Part shown: positions 1 through 5,353 of the stretch, in pieces | How positions within the stretch are numbered: position 1 is the stretch's first letter | Layout of the letters: each line of letters starts with the position of its first letter | From: a bacterium | Lineage (GTDB): Bacteria > Patescibacteriota > Microgenomatia > Levybacterales > UBA12049 | Direction of reading: 5' to 3' | NCBI GenBank assembly: GCA_021784535.1 | Contig: JAJYHW010000053.1 | Span: 1 to 11,973, forward strand | DNA length: 11,973 bases | Translations under genes and position numbers: made by a program | The notes under the pieces: generated by a model | Told to the model about the DNA's origin: nothing | Seen by the model: only the letters and a program-made list of their open reading frames with translations | Database searches by the model: none

Positions 1-217
1 CAGCTGTTGTCTTGACTGTATTTGCCGTGTTTGCCGTATTTGCCTGTTGAACAGTCGACTGACTTGCTGACTGGACATGAATTACTGATGCCGAACCTGC
101 GCCGTTATTTGATACAGTTATATCATCGGCTGAAGAAACCTGCGGTTTGGCAATAAGCCCAAAAAGCATAAATGCGCAGGAAGTAATAATTGTTATTTTT
201 TTAATCCGGATATGCAT
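1..217 (-). CDS. Secreted Asn-rich repeat protein, third tandem paralogue (N-terminal part only)
   Basis: An open frame starts at an ATG (217-215) and runs off the left edge after 72 codons. The N-terminus is a signal peptide: basic MHIRIKK, a hydrophobic stretch to about residue 23, then a small-residue cleavage region ending VSSADD. The mature start (DITVSNNGAGSASVIH, followed by Gln/Asn/Thr-rich sequence) lines up with the mature start of the 403-aa protein upstream (LTVSGNGEGSVSHIN), so it is a paralogue. It lies 78 bp downstream of the 755-aa gene on the same strand and is probably co-transcribed. No good Shine-Dalgarno is visible, only AGAGAAAG close to the ATG. Function is not known; a secreted, cell-surface or matrix role is inferred from the signal peptide and composition. 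The C-terminal part and any anchor lie outside the window. Confidence 0.8.
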   Translation of the reverse strand, partial: MHIRIKKITIITSCAFMLFGLIAKPQVSSADDITVSNNGAGSASVIHVQSASQSTVQQANTANTANTVKTTA

Positions 218-252
218 ACTTTCTCTTATTGATGATAACTAAGTCAACGGTA

Positions 253-272
253 TTCCGGTGAGCAGTCCGGAA
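253..272. repeat. Small perfect inverted repeat between surface-protein genes
   Basis: TTCCGG and CCGGAA form a perfect 6-bp stem with an 8-nt loop in the 78-bp gap between the 755-aa gene and the third paralogue. There is no T-run on either side, so it is not an intrinsic terminator. It may be an mRNA hairpin or chance. Confidence 0.3.
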
Positions 273-295
273 AGGCAGATCAGCGTAAACAATAT

Positions 296-2563
296 TTATC
301 TTTTTGCAAATTTTCTCATCAGTATTCTTCGGCCAAATAATCCAATTGCGAACAAAGGAATGATGAGAATCAGCCACGCCAGATTTATCATTATTTGTTT
401 TCTGCTTGCATGTGCGCCAAGGAAAGCTGCTGCAAGAACAGTGCCATGATTACTCACAGTGGTTTTTCCATTGCCATTGGTCGCGATGAAGGATTTGTTA
501 AATGCATATCCATAGCCAGAGGTATTGCTGCTCGCGGCAACTGTTGTGACGGGTGCTCCAATTGGCGAAGAATTATTAAGCGCACTACCTGTATTGCTTG
601 CATTGCTGGTAGTACTTGAGGAATTATTGCTTCCTGCATTGTGATTGGATGTATTTTGGCTGGAATGTGACGCGGCAGGAAGTGACGTCCCTGATGGCTT
701 AGATACACTTGCCGGCTTACTCTGTCCTGGACCATAGAAGTTACCAATCCAGCTGCCAAAGACATTGATTAATGTAACATTTAAATGACCGTTGCCGATG
801 ATATTGTTATTCACAAAGTTTACCAGATTTGCAATAATATTTGCATTACCGGTCGTTATCGAAGAACTGCCTCCGGTGTTGCCGTTACTGCTGTTGCCGC
901 CGGTGTTTGCACTCAAATTCAATGTATTGGTAATATTTGCCGCATTATTTTGTGTCGTTGTCGTATTGGTATTTGTCGTTGTATTTGCGTTATTGGTTGA
1001 TCCAGTTCCATTTCCTCCGTTTGTTGCAGTGATCTGCCCGTTTGCCCCCACACTAAAGGTCATGCCGGTAGATCCTTCCATGGTTGATCCGGGAGCTCCG
1101 ACCAGCTGTCCAATCCATTGTCCTGCTTTGTTAACGATAACCAGCCACCAATTCCCTCCATTTATGTTATTGTTCGCGATGTTCAGAGTGCTCGCATTAA
1201 CAGTGCTGCTTCCCGTATTGATTGTTGAACTGCCGTTCGTATTGGCGCTTGCACTATTTCCTCCGGTCGTCCCGTTCAGGACAAGATCATTGGTGATATT
1301 TGCGGCATTATTCTGATTGGTTGCTGTATTGGTATTTGTCGTTGTATTTGCGTTATTGGTTGATCCAGTTCCATTACCGGTATTTGCAGCAGTAGTACTT
1401 GTGCCTGTCCCTGTTGTTCCGGGACCATTTGAGAAATCAGGAAGAATGATATCTCCATTTAAATTCCCATAGATATTGACCACTCCTACTGTGACATTGC
1501 CTGCAATATTGTTATTGGCAAATGTCAGTGCGTTTGCATCCACATTTGCGTTGCCTGTAGTGATTGTCGAATTGCCGCCGGTATTGTTTGAGGCATCATT
1601 ATTGCCTGAATTTGCCGACAAGGTCATTGTGTTGCCGACTGTCGCGTCATTATTCTGAAAAGTATTGCCGTTTACCGTCTGTGATGTAGTCGCACTATTG
1701 GCCGAGTTTGATCCGTTACTGGTATCAGAAGCGCTTGCTGATGCAGTATTCCCGCAATTGAGTGTGCAATTTGCCGCGTACGCCTCAGGCGTCAGAACAA
1801 GATCGCCGTTTTGATTGTTGTTCACATTAAATGTTGAAACTGACACACCGCTTATATTGGTATTGACGTCTGTGATAGCTGTACCTGAGGTATTTGCATT
1901 TCCGGTATGAACTGTGGTATTGCCGACATTGCCGGATGATTGATTGCTTCCGGTATTGCTCGACTGGGCGAGAGTATTATTGACCGTCGCGCTATTATTT
2001 TGCGTTGTATTAGTATTCAAAACAGTCGCTGAAGAACTGTTATTGGCAGAATCAGACCCGTTGCCGGTGTTGACAACTGCACCTGTTGAGCCATTGCCGA
2101 CTGATGCACTACCATCATTTGCTACGCCATTTGCATTTGCTGAAGTTACTACTGATGCTGAATTGTTTGCGTCTCCTGTATTGATTGCCGTATTGCCGAC
2201 ATTGCCATTGGATGTCGTTGTATATGGTTTACTAGTTGTTCCGGCAGTTTGTGTTGTATGCGGCTGCTGAGCATTATTGACCGGTAGAGACGGTATGGAT
2301 TTTGCAGGATTTGGCGGTGTCGTAGGCAACGGGGGAGGCGTTATTGTTACTTTTGGAGCAGTCGGCACAGGCGGTGTCGTAGGCAACGGGGGAGGCGTTA
2401 TTGTTACTTTTGGAGCAGTCGGCACAGGCGGTGTCGTAGGCAACGGGGGAGTAGTTGGCATTGCGGTAGGTGTTGTATTTGCCAAAACAATTGCCGGCTG
2501 TACCTGTAGGAACAGAAGTGTTATTGTCGAAAATATTGCTATGTATCGTTTGAGTGTATTCAT
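296..2563 (-). CDS. Large secreted Asn/Thr/Ser/Gly-rich repeat protein with Pro-rich stalk and C-terminal membrane anchor
   Basis: The frame encodes 755 aa. Residues 1-29 are a signal peptide (basic MNTLKR, hydrophobic core, VLA end). Residues 30-95 are a Pro/Thr-rich stalk made of 19-residue tandem units (PLPTTPPVPTAPKVTITP). Residues about 120-612 contain a partial module and then about four modules of 100-121 residues. Each module follows one pattern: a QNNxAxxxN segment, a NTGG turn, a (T)TGNAN segment, then a more hydrophobic end such as VNxxGxWIGxxxG. The pattern suggests a beta-solenoid with Asn ladders (inference). C266 and C270 are a CxxxC pair. Residues 613-715 are a low-complexity Ser/Asn linker. 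Residues about 725-744 are a transmembrane helix followed by a basic tail (RRILMRKFAKR), giving a type-I membrane anchor without LPXTG. Function is unknown; I infer a cell-surface fibre or adhesin-like layer. Start: ATG at 2563 with only an A-rich upstream region and no clear ribosome site. Confidence 0.85.
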   Translation of the reverse strand: MNTLKRYIAIFSTITLLFLQVQPAIVLANTTPTAMPTTPPLPTTPPVPTAPKVTITPPPLPTTPPVPTAPKVTITPPPLPTTPPNPAKSIPSLPVNNAQQPHTTQTAGTTSKPYTTTSNGNVGNTAINTGDANNSASVVTSANANGVANDGSASVGNGSTGAVVNTGNGSDSANNSSSATVLNTNTTQNNSATVNNTLAQSSNTGSNQSSGNVGNTTVHTGNANTSGTAITDVNTNISGVSVSTFNVNNNQNGDLVLTPEAYAANCTLNCGNTASASASDTSNGSNSANSATTSQTVNGNTFQNNDATVGNTMTLSANSGNNDASNNTGGNSTITTGNANVDANALTFANNNIAGNVTVGVVNIYGNLNGDIILPDFSNGPGTTGTGTSTTAANTGNGTGSTNNANTTTNTNTATNQNNAANITNDLVLNGTTGGNSASANTNGSSTINTGSSTVNASTLNIANNNINGGNWWLVIVNKAGQWIGQLVGAPGSTMEGSTGMTFSVGANGQITATNGGNGTGSTNNANTTTNTNTTTTQNNAANITNTLNLSANTGGNSSNGNTGGSSSITTGNANIIANLVNFVNNNIIGNGHLNVTLINVFGSWIGNFYGPGQSKPASVSKPSGTSLPAASHSSQNTSNHNAGSNNSSSTTSNASNTGSALNNSSPIGAPVTTVAASSNTSGYGYAFNKSFIATNGNGKTTVSNHGTVLAAAFLGAHASRKQIMINLAWLILIIPLFAIGLFGRRILMRKFAKR
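963..1375. repeat. In-frame module duplication, 50 bp identical at 363-bp spacing
   Basis: Bases 963-1012 and 1326-1375 are identical, exactly 363 bp (121 codons) apart. They encode the start of the third and fourth repeat modules (shared protein segment GTGSTNNANTTTNTNT). The exact DNA match inside otherwise diverged modules points to recent duplication or gene conversion. Confidence 0.8.
2313..2451. repeat. 57-bp tandem repeat coding for the Pro-rich stalk
   Basis: Two full 57-bp units (2313-2369, 2370-2426) and a 25-bp partial unit (2427-2451) follow each other and encode 19-residue Pro/Thr-rich units of the 755-aa protein. The units appear identical at the DNA level, so the stalk probably varies in length between strains by slippage or recombination (inference). 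Confidence 0.9.
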
Positions 2564-2624
2564 AAGTTTTATGTTTAAAATTATTGGTTTTACTTTTTCA
2601 CTTTTATCTTTTACTTTTCATTTC

Positions 2625-2678
2625 TTTGTTGGTAGGGTGCTTTACCGAAGTGCCAGCAAAGCACCGCTACCCAACAAA
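2625..2678 (-). ncRNA. Long stable stem-loop in the gap between the 403-aa and 755-aa genes
   Basis: The arms 2625-2635 and 2667-2678 pair over 11 bp with one bulged base. They continue through 2637-2643/2658-2664 (GTGCTTT with AAAGCAC, 7 bp). Read on the minus strand, the apical part holds AC-UUCG-GU, a stable UUCG tetraloop closed by C-G. No U-run follows on either strand, so this does not look like a simple intrinsic terminator. It starts 3 nt after the stop of the 403-aa gene. It could protect the upstream message from 3' exonucleases or act as a processing site, giving different levels of the two proteins. The role is inference; the pairing is visible. Confidence 0.6.
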
Positions 2679-2681
2679 TAC

Positions 2682-3893
2682 TTATGCCAAAAAGCTGTTA
2701 AGGAACAACCAAAGAGCATTGAAGTCAAAGGTTGTTGCTATATTGTATCCACCAACGTTTCCGATAGTGTTTACATTTCCAGCATTATTAACAGTGTTGT
2801 TTGACGTACCGCTTCCGGTTGTGATACCAGGATCGTATGTTGCGCCAGTACTTCCTTCTACACTGTTTTTACCAGTCTTGGAACCACCGCCTACCATATT
2901 GGTAAATCCCTGATCATTAACCTGAGCCTGAACGAGTGCATTGTTTGAGTTCGCGGAAATTGTATTCCAAGAACCTTCACCGTTACCCGCTACGCCTGCA
3001 GTTAAGTCATTCAAGACACAATCGCAGTTAAGATCTGCAGCATTGAAGTTAGCAGCATTTGCTACTGTTACATTCGTTGTTGCGTTTCCTGTGTTAACAG
3101 ATGAAGAACCATCTGTGTTTCCGTTTGCTGAATTGTATCCTGTTTTTGCTCTTGCTCCAACAAAGTTACCAATATACGCATCGTTATTCTGGTTCAGCAC
3201 TACTGCTGAATATCCATTTATACCGACGCCGTTCTGGCTGTTTTCTCCGTTTCCGGAAATTGTGACACTTGATCCGCCAGTACTACTACCGTTTCCTCCG
3301 ACTGCTGCGACGTTCGCGTTTGCAGCGTTGTTAACAGTAACGTTTGCTGTTGCGTTTCCGGTTGTGACGGTTACATCACCACCAGTGTTTGAAACTGCTT
3401 CATTACCACCTGTTTTACTTGTTGAGTTAACTTCGTTGGTAAAGTTAGCATTGTTCTTTTGAACTACACCAACAGTGTTTGCGTTTTTGACGCCTACATT
3501 ATTGTATGTTTGTTCACCATTTCCAGAGATGTTAACATCTACTGAGCCACTGTTGCAGGATGCGCAATTTACAGTTGCCTGATTTGCGTTTGCTGCATTA
3601 GTAACATTAGCTGTTGAATTTGCATCACCAGTGTTAATCGTTACAGCTCCGCCGGTGTTACCGTCTGAACTGTTACCGCCAGTTTTAGCGCTTGATTGAA
3701 CATCATTGGTAATATTGGCATTATTTGATTGAGAAACATTTGTTGTCGAAGTAGAATTGGTGTTAATATGACTTACTGATCCTTCACCATTTCCGCTGAC
3801 AGTAAGTGTTTCTGCGAATGCCATTGGTGCTAAAGCATTGACTAAGACTGCTCCGGTTGCTATAGCTGTTGTTAATTTTGTTTTGAATGTCAT
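2682..3893 (-). CDS. Secreted Asn-rich protein with four ~90-residue repeats
   Basis: The frame encodes 403 aa. Residues 1-27 are a signal peptide ending AFA-E. Four repeats begin at about residues 32, 122, 212 and 301, a spacing of 90, 90 and 89. Each opens with (S/A)GNGE, followed by a QxNxAxxxN segment, a KTGxN turn, a NTGG/NTDG turn and a (N/T)TGxA strand-like segment. My count is 76 Asn in 403 residues, about 19%. C110/C113 and C290/C292 are close Cys pairs. No C-terminal anchor is evident; the last 15 residues are hydrophobic and aromatic (FDFNALWLFLNSFLA). Start: the ATG is preceded by AGGAGGTG at 3904-3911, the strongest ribosome site in the window. It is the first gene of the three-paralogue array and has a long structured leader with a terminator. 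I do not recognise a named family; a secreted structural or surface polymer is an inference. Confidence 0.85.
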   Translation of the reverse strand: MTFKTKLTTAIATGAVLVNALAPMAFAETLTVSGNGEGSVSHINTNSTSTTNVSQSNNANITNDVQSSAKTGGNSSDGNTGGAVTINTGDANSTANVTNAANANQATVNCASCNSGSVDVNISGNGEQTYNNVGVKNANTVGVVQKNNANFTNEVNSTSKTGGNEAVSNTGGDVTVTTGNATANVTVNNAANANVAAVGGNGSSTGGSSVTISGNGENSQNGVGINGYSAVVLNQNNDAYIGNFVGARAKTGYNSANGNTDGSSSVNTGNATTNVTVANAANFNAADLNCDCVLNDLTAGVAGNGEGSWNTISANSNNALVQAQVNDQGFTNMVGGGSKTGKNSVEGSTGATYDPGITTGSGTSNNTVNNAGNVNTIGNVGGYNIATTFDFNALWLFLNSFLA

Positions 3894-3903
3894 AATATTT
3901 TTT

Positions 3904-3911
3904 CACCTCCT
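3904..3911 (-). promoter_or_regulatory. Strong Shine-Dalgarno of the 403-aa gene
   Basis: AGGAGGTG on the minus strand lies 10 nt before the ATG at 3893. It is a near-perfect match to the anti-Shine-Dalgarno and contrasts with the weak or absent sites of most other genes here, which suggests high translation of this surface protein. Confidence 0.85.
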
Positions 3912-3960
3912 CTCTTTGAAAGAATCTCTCGAAATACGAGAACACTTCTATCCGTTTCTT

Positions 3961-4021
3961 CTAAAAAGAAAAAACGGAGATCACTTCATCTAAGTATGTT
4001 AGGTGAAGTAAACTCCGTTTT
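3961..4021 (-). terminator. Intrinsic terminator/attenuator inside the leader of the 403-aa gene
   Basis: On the minus strand AAAACGGAG (4021-4013) pairs with CTCCGTTTT (3979-3971) over 9 bp. A 3x3 internal loop leads to a second 9-bp stem (4009-4001 with 3991-3983, one G-T wobble) and a 9-nt loop. The stem is followed directly by a U-rich tract (the TTTT of the arm, then TTCTTTTT to 3963). It lies downstream of the promoter at 4218-4247 and about 68 nt before the start codon at 3893, so transcripts of this gene must pass it. That position indicates attenuation rather than simple 3'-end formation, although it would also stop read-through from the YezD-like gene. Confidence 0.8.
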
Positions 4022-4057
4022 CAGCTGTTTATTCTTTACGTTATTATTCATAAACAT
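3986..4057 (-). CDS. Possible 23-codon leader peptide with Asn codons
   Basis: A short frame in the leader starts at ATG 4057 (second in-frame ATG at 4051) and ends with TGA at 3988-3986 in the descending arm of the terminator. The second ATG is followed at once by three Asn codons (AAT AAT AAC); 5 of 23 residues are Asn. Codons 13-15 cover the ascending arm of the terminator, so a translating ribosome would disturb it. No Shine-Dalgarno is visible, so real translation is uncertain. Confidence 0.3.
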   Translation of the reverse strand: MFMNNNVKNKQLKTEFTSPNILR

Positions 4058-4076
4058 GTTTGTAAACTTTTTAAAA

Positions 4077-4145
4077 GGCTATCTTTTCCACAAAAAAAGA
4101 CACCTTTTTCTGAATTCGTCTCAAACGATATTCACAAAAGATGCC
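4077..4145 (-). ncRNA. Predicted three-way-junction RNA in the leader
   Basis: Read on the minus strand, P1 pairs GGCAUCUUUU (4145-4136) with AAAAGAUaGCC (4087-4077), 10 bp with one bulge. P1 can be extended outward by A-U and G-U pairs. Inside it, P2 pairs 4133-4125 with 4119-4112 (8 bp, one bulge, loop UUGAG) and P3 pairs 4109-4104 with 4099-4094 (6 bp, loop GUGU). Linkers are 2, 2 and 6 nt. It lies between promoter and attenuator, the usual place of a riboswitch aptamer. I cannot match it to a known class, and P3 is A/U only, so folding must be tested. Confidence 0.4.
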
Positions 4146-4188
4146 TCCGTGTGCGGTCAGCAATTTACATTCAGTTGTTAAGTTTCAT

Positions 4189-4209
4189 TATCCTACTACA
4201 TGTAGGATA
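4189..4209. promoter_or_regulatory. Perfect inverted repeat at the transcription start of the surface-protein operon
   Basis: TATCCTAC and GTAGGATA form an 8-bp perfect inverted repeat with a 5-nt spacer. It begins about 9 bp after the -10 box (4218-4223), right at the predicted transcription start near 4211. It could be a repressor operator, or in RNA a 5'-terminal hairpin that stabilises the message. The sequence alone does not decide. Confidence 0.5.
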
Positions 4210-4217
4210 TGTGTATC

Positions 4218-4247
4218 AATATAGATGATACCGACTCAACTTGTCAA
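4218..4247 (-). promoter_or_regulatory. Sigma-70-type promoter of the surface-protein operon
   Basis: On the minus strand a perfect -35 TTGACA (4247-4242), an 18-bp spacer and TATATT (4223-4218) are present, with predicted start near 4211. The -35 box overlaps the stop codon of the YezD-like gene (4244-4246). It gives a leader of about 317 nt before the 403-aa gene. Confidence 0.75.
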
Positions 4248-4429
4248 GACCCAGATTTTATCGCGTTTTGTATTTGATTGGTCTTGCGGATATTTCTCTC
4301 AATAATCTGCACTACTTTAAAATCCTGGACAAATATTTCAACGCTTCCCCAGCCGCGAACGTTTTGCAATGCTTCTGCTATCTCGCTAAGCAATTCGTTT
4401 GTTACAGATTTTGTCGAGTAATCTCTCAT
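4244..4429 (-). CDS. YezD-like small protein (DUF2292 family)
   Basis: The frame encodes 61 aa. The middle (EIAEALQNVRGWGSVEIFV, then QDFKVVQIIER) fits my memory of the DUF2292/YezD pattern: a short helix, then an (R)xGSVxIxVQDxKVVQIE hairpin. Known members are about 50-60 aa, so the length fits; their molecular role is not established. The gene lies 37 bp after the DUF4352-like gene on the same strand and is probably co-transcribed from the promoter near 5227-5255. The gap before it contains repeated TTTAAG hexamers and no clear Shine-Dalgarno. Its last codons overlap the -35 box of the surface-protein operon promoter. Assignment is from motif recall only. Confidence 0.7.
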   Translation of the reverse strand: MRDYSTKSVTNELLSEIAEALQNVRGWGSVEIFVQDFKVVQIIERNIRKTNQIQNAIKSGS

Positions 4430-4433
4430 AATA

Positions 4434-4465
4434 AACTTAAACGCAACCTTAAACTTAAACTTAAA
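4434..4465. repeat. CTTAAA hexamer repeats in the intergenic gap
   Basis: Four CTTAAA copies lie in 4435-4465, three of them in tandem at 6-bp spacing. They occupy the 37-bp gap between the DUF4352-like gene and the YezD-like gene. This may be a slippage-prone spacer that sets translation of the second gene; the role is not known. Confidence 0.5.
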
Positions 4466-4466
4466 G

Positions 4467-5189
4467 CTATTTAAAATTAAGCTGAATCGTCTGTTTTGGA
4501 CCGGTTATTTCTCCAACTTCAAGTTTCAAATTCTTGAAATTTGAGTCAATCGGAAAACCGATTCTGGTGTATTTCGTCGAAATCGCCTCAACATCAACAG
4601 GATCATTGTGGATATCAGCAGCAAGTCTGTCTTTTGAATTGTTTACAATCAAGCGTACATAATCCCGGGTATTGAGCTGTACTGATTTAGTATAGTTATT
4701 GGTAATTTTTAAATTAAGTACAAGAAATACTCTTCCCTGAACAGCAGTTGCCAATTGTCCCTTCACAATAATTTGATTATCCAATTCCGCACTCTGAATC
4801 TCGTATTTGAATTGACTTACTTTATTCCCGTTTGCGTCACGCAGGGGGAATTCAAAACTTTTATTCAGCGTATCTACCGCAAGCGGCTTTGCTACTACTA
4901 CCTGATTAACTGGCGCCGCAGCGCCTGAGACTGCAGATGCACTTTGCCGGCTGGTATTTTTGACAGCGATTACAACGATAACAATAATTACGATAATAAA
5001 GAGAATCAGAAAAAAATACGGAGTTTTTTTAAAATATTTTTGCAACTTTCTTCTGTCTATCATCTCTCTATGCAACGGGGTATTCAGATCTCCGGAAGGA
5101 AATGAAGCAGAATGATCTGTCATTGCCAATGTGAAGGCTTTAAAAAATTGAGAAAGAGCGGTAAAAAAATTCACTGCTTGATTTTTCAT
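4467..5189 (-). CDS. Membrane-anchored protein with extracytoplasmic DUF4352-like domain
   Basis: From the ATG at 5189 the protein has 240 aa. A cytoplasmic N-terminus rich in charged residues (MIDRRKLQKYFKK just before the membrane) leads to one strong transmembrane helix at about residues 58-76 (FFLILFIIVIIVIVVIAV). A Ser/Ala-rich linker follows, then a beta-rich domain of about 140 residues. Its pattern (GRVFLVLNLKITNN, then DYVRLIVNN, then RIGFPIDSN and KLEVGEITG) resembles the immunoglobulin-like DUF4352 fold. Such lipoproteins and anchored proteins sit outside the membrane; their ligand is unknown. A TTG codon at 5207 would add six residues. I prefer the ATG because the promoter would leave only about 12 nt before the TTG, but neither start has a Shine-Dalgarno. 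It probably heads an operon with the YezD-like gene. Confidence 0.75.
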   Translation of the reverse strand: MKNQAVNFFTALSQFFKAFTLAMTDHSASFPSGDLNTPLHREMIDRRKLQKYFKKTPYFFLILFIIVIIVIVVIAVKNTSRQSASAVSGAAAPVNQVVVAKPLAVDTLNKSFEFPLRDANGNKVSQFKYEIQSAELDNQIIVKGQLATAVQGRVFLVLNLKITNNYTKSVQLNTRDYVRLIVNNSKDRLAADIHNDPVDVEAISTKYTRIGFPIDSNFKNLKLEVGEITGPKQTIQLNFK

Positions 5190-5226
5190 AAACTGATCAT
5201 GAATCAATCGAGCAGGATTGGATGTG

Positions 5227-5255
5227 ATCTTATCACCAGCTCATAGCTGTGTCAA
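5227..5255 (-). promoter_or_regulatory. Promoter of the DUF4352-like gene with palindrome in the spacer
   Basis: On the minus strand TTGACA (5255-5250), 17 bp, TAAGAT (5232-5227). The spacer contains CAGCT-CAT-AGCTG (5237-5249), a perfect 5-bp inverted repeat that could be an operator between the two boxes. Predicted start is near 5220. Confidence 0.7.
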
Positions 5256-5293
5256 GATAAAAAACAAAATTCTTACATTTCTATAACGAAGTC

Positions 5294-5317
5294 CTGTTCA
5301 GCTACTCCTGACAACAG
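5294..5317. repeat. Imperfect inverted repeat upstream of the AtpZ-like gene promoter
   Basis: CTGTTCAG (5294-5301) and CTGACAACAG (5308-5317) pair over 8 bp with a two-base bulge. It ends just upstream of the -35 box at 5319. A regulator site is possible, but the match is imperfect. Confidence 0.25.
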
Positions 5318-5318
5318 C

Positions 5319-5347
5319 TTTACTAAATGCACAAGCATTGCTATAAC
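5319..5347 (+). promoter_or_regulatory. Promoter of the AtpZ-like/dsb unit
   Basis: TTTACT (5319-5324), 17 bp, TATAAC (5342-5347). The predicted transcription start falls at or next to the ATG at 5354, so the message would be leaderless. It is divergent from the promoter at 5227-5255. Confidence 0.5.
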
Positions 5348-5353
5348 AGTAGT

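Noticed and set aside
296..450. LPXTG or PEP-CTERM-type sorting signal at the end of the 755-aa protein
   Set aside because: Only a hydrophobic helix and a basic tail are present; no LPXTG-like or PEP motif precedes the helix.
792..1316. 174-aa hydrophobic plus-strand frame resembling a membrane protein
   Set aside because: Antisense of Asn/Thr codons (AAC/AAT, ACA/ACT) reads as Val/Leu/Cys-rich sequence; it is a composition artefact opposite the 755-aa gene.
2277..2804. 175-aa plus-strand frame with Gly/Val-rich tandem repeats
   Set aside because: It is the antisense of the Pro-rich stalk; the minus-strand gene has a signal peptide, coherent modules and a membrane anchor, and this frame has none.
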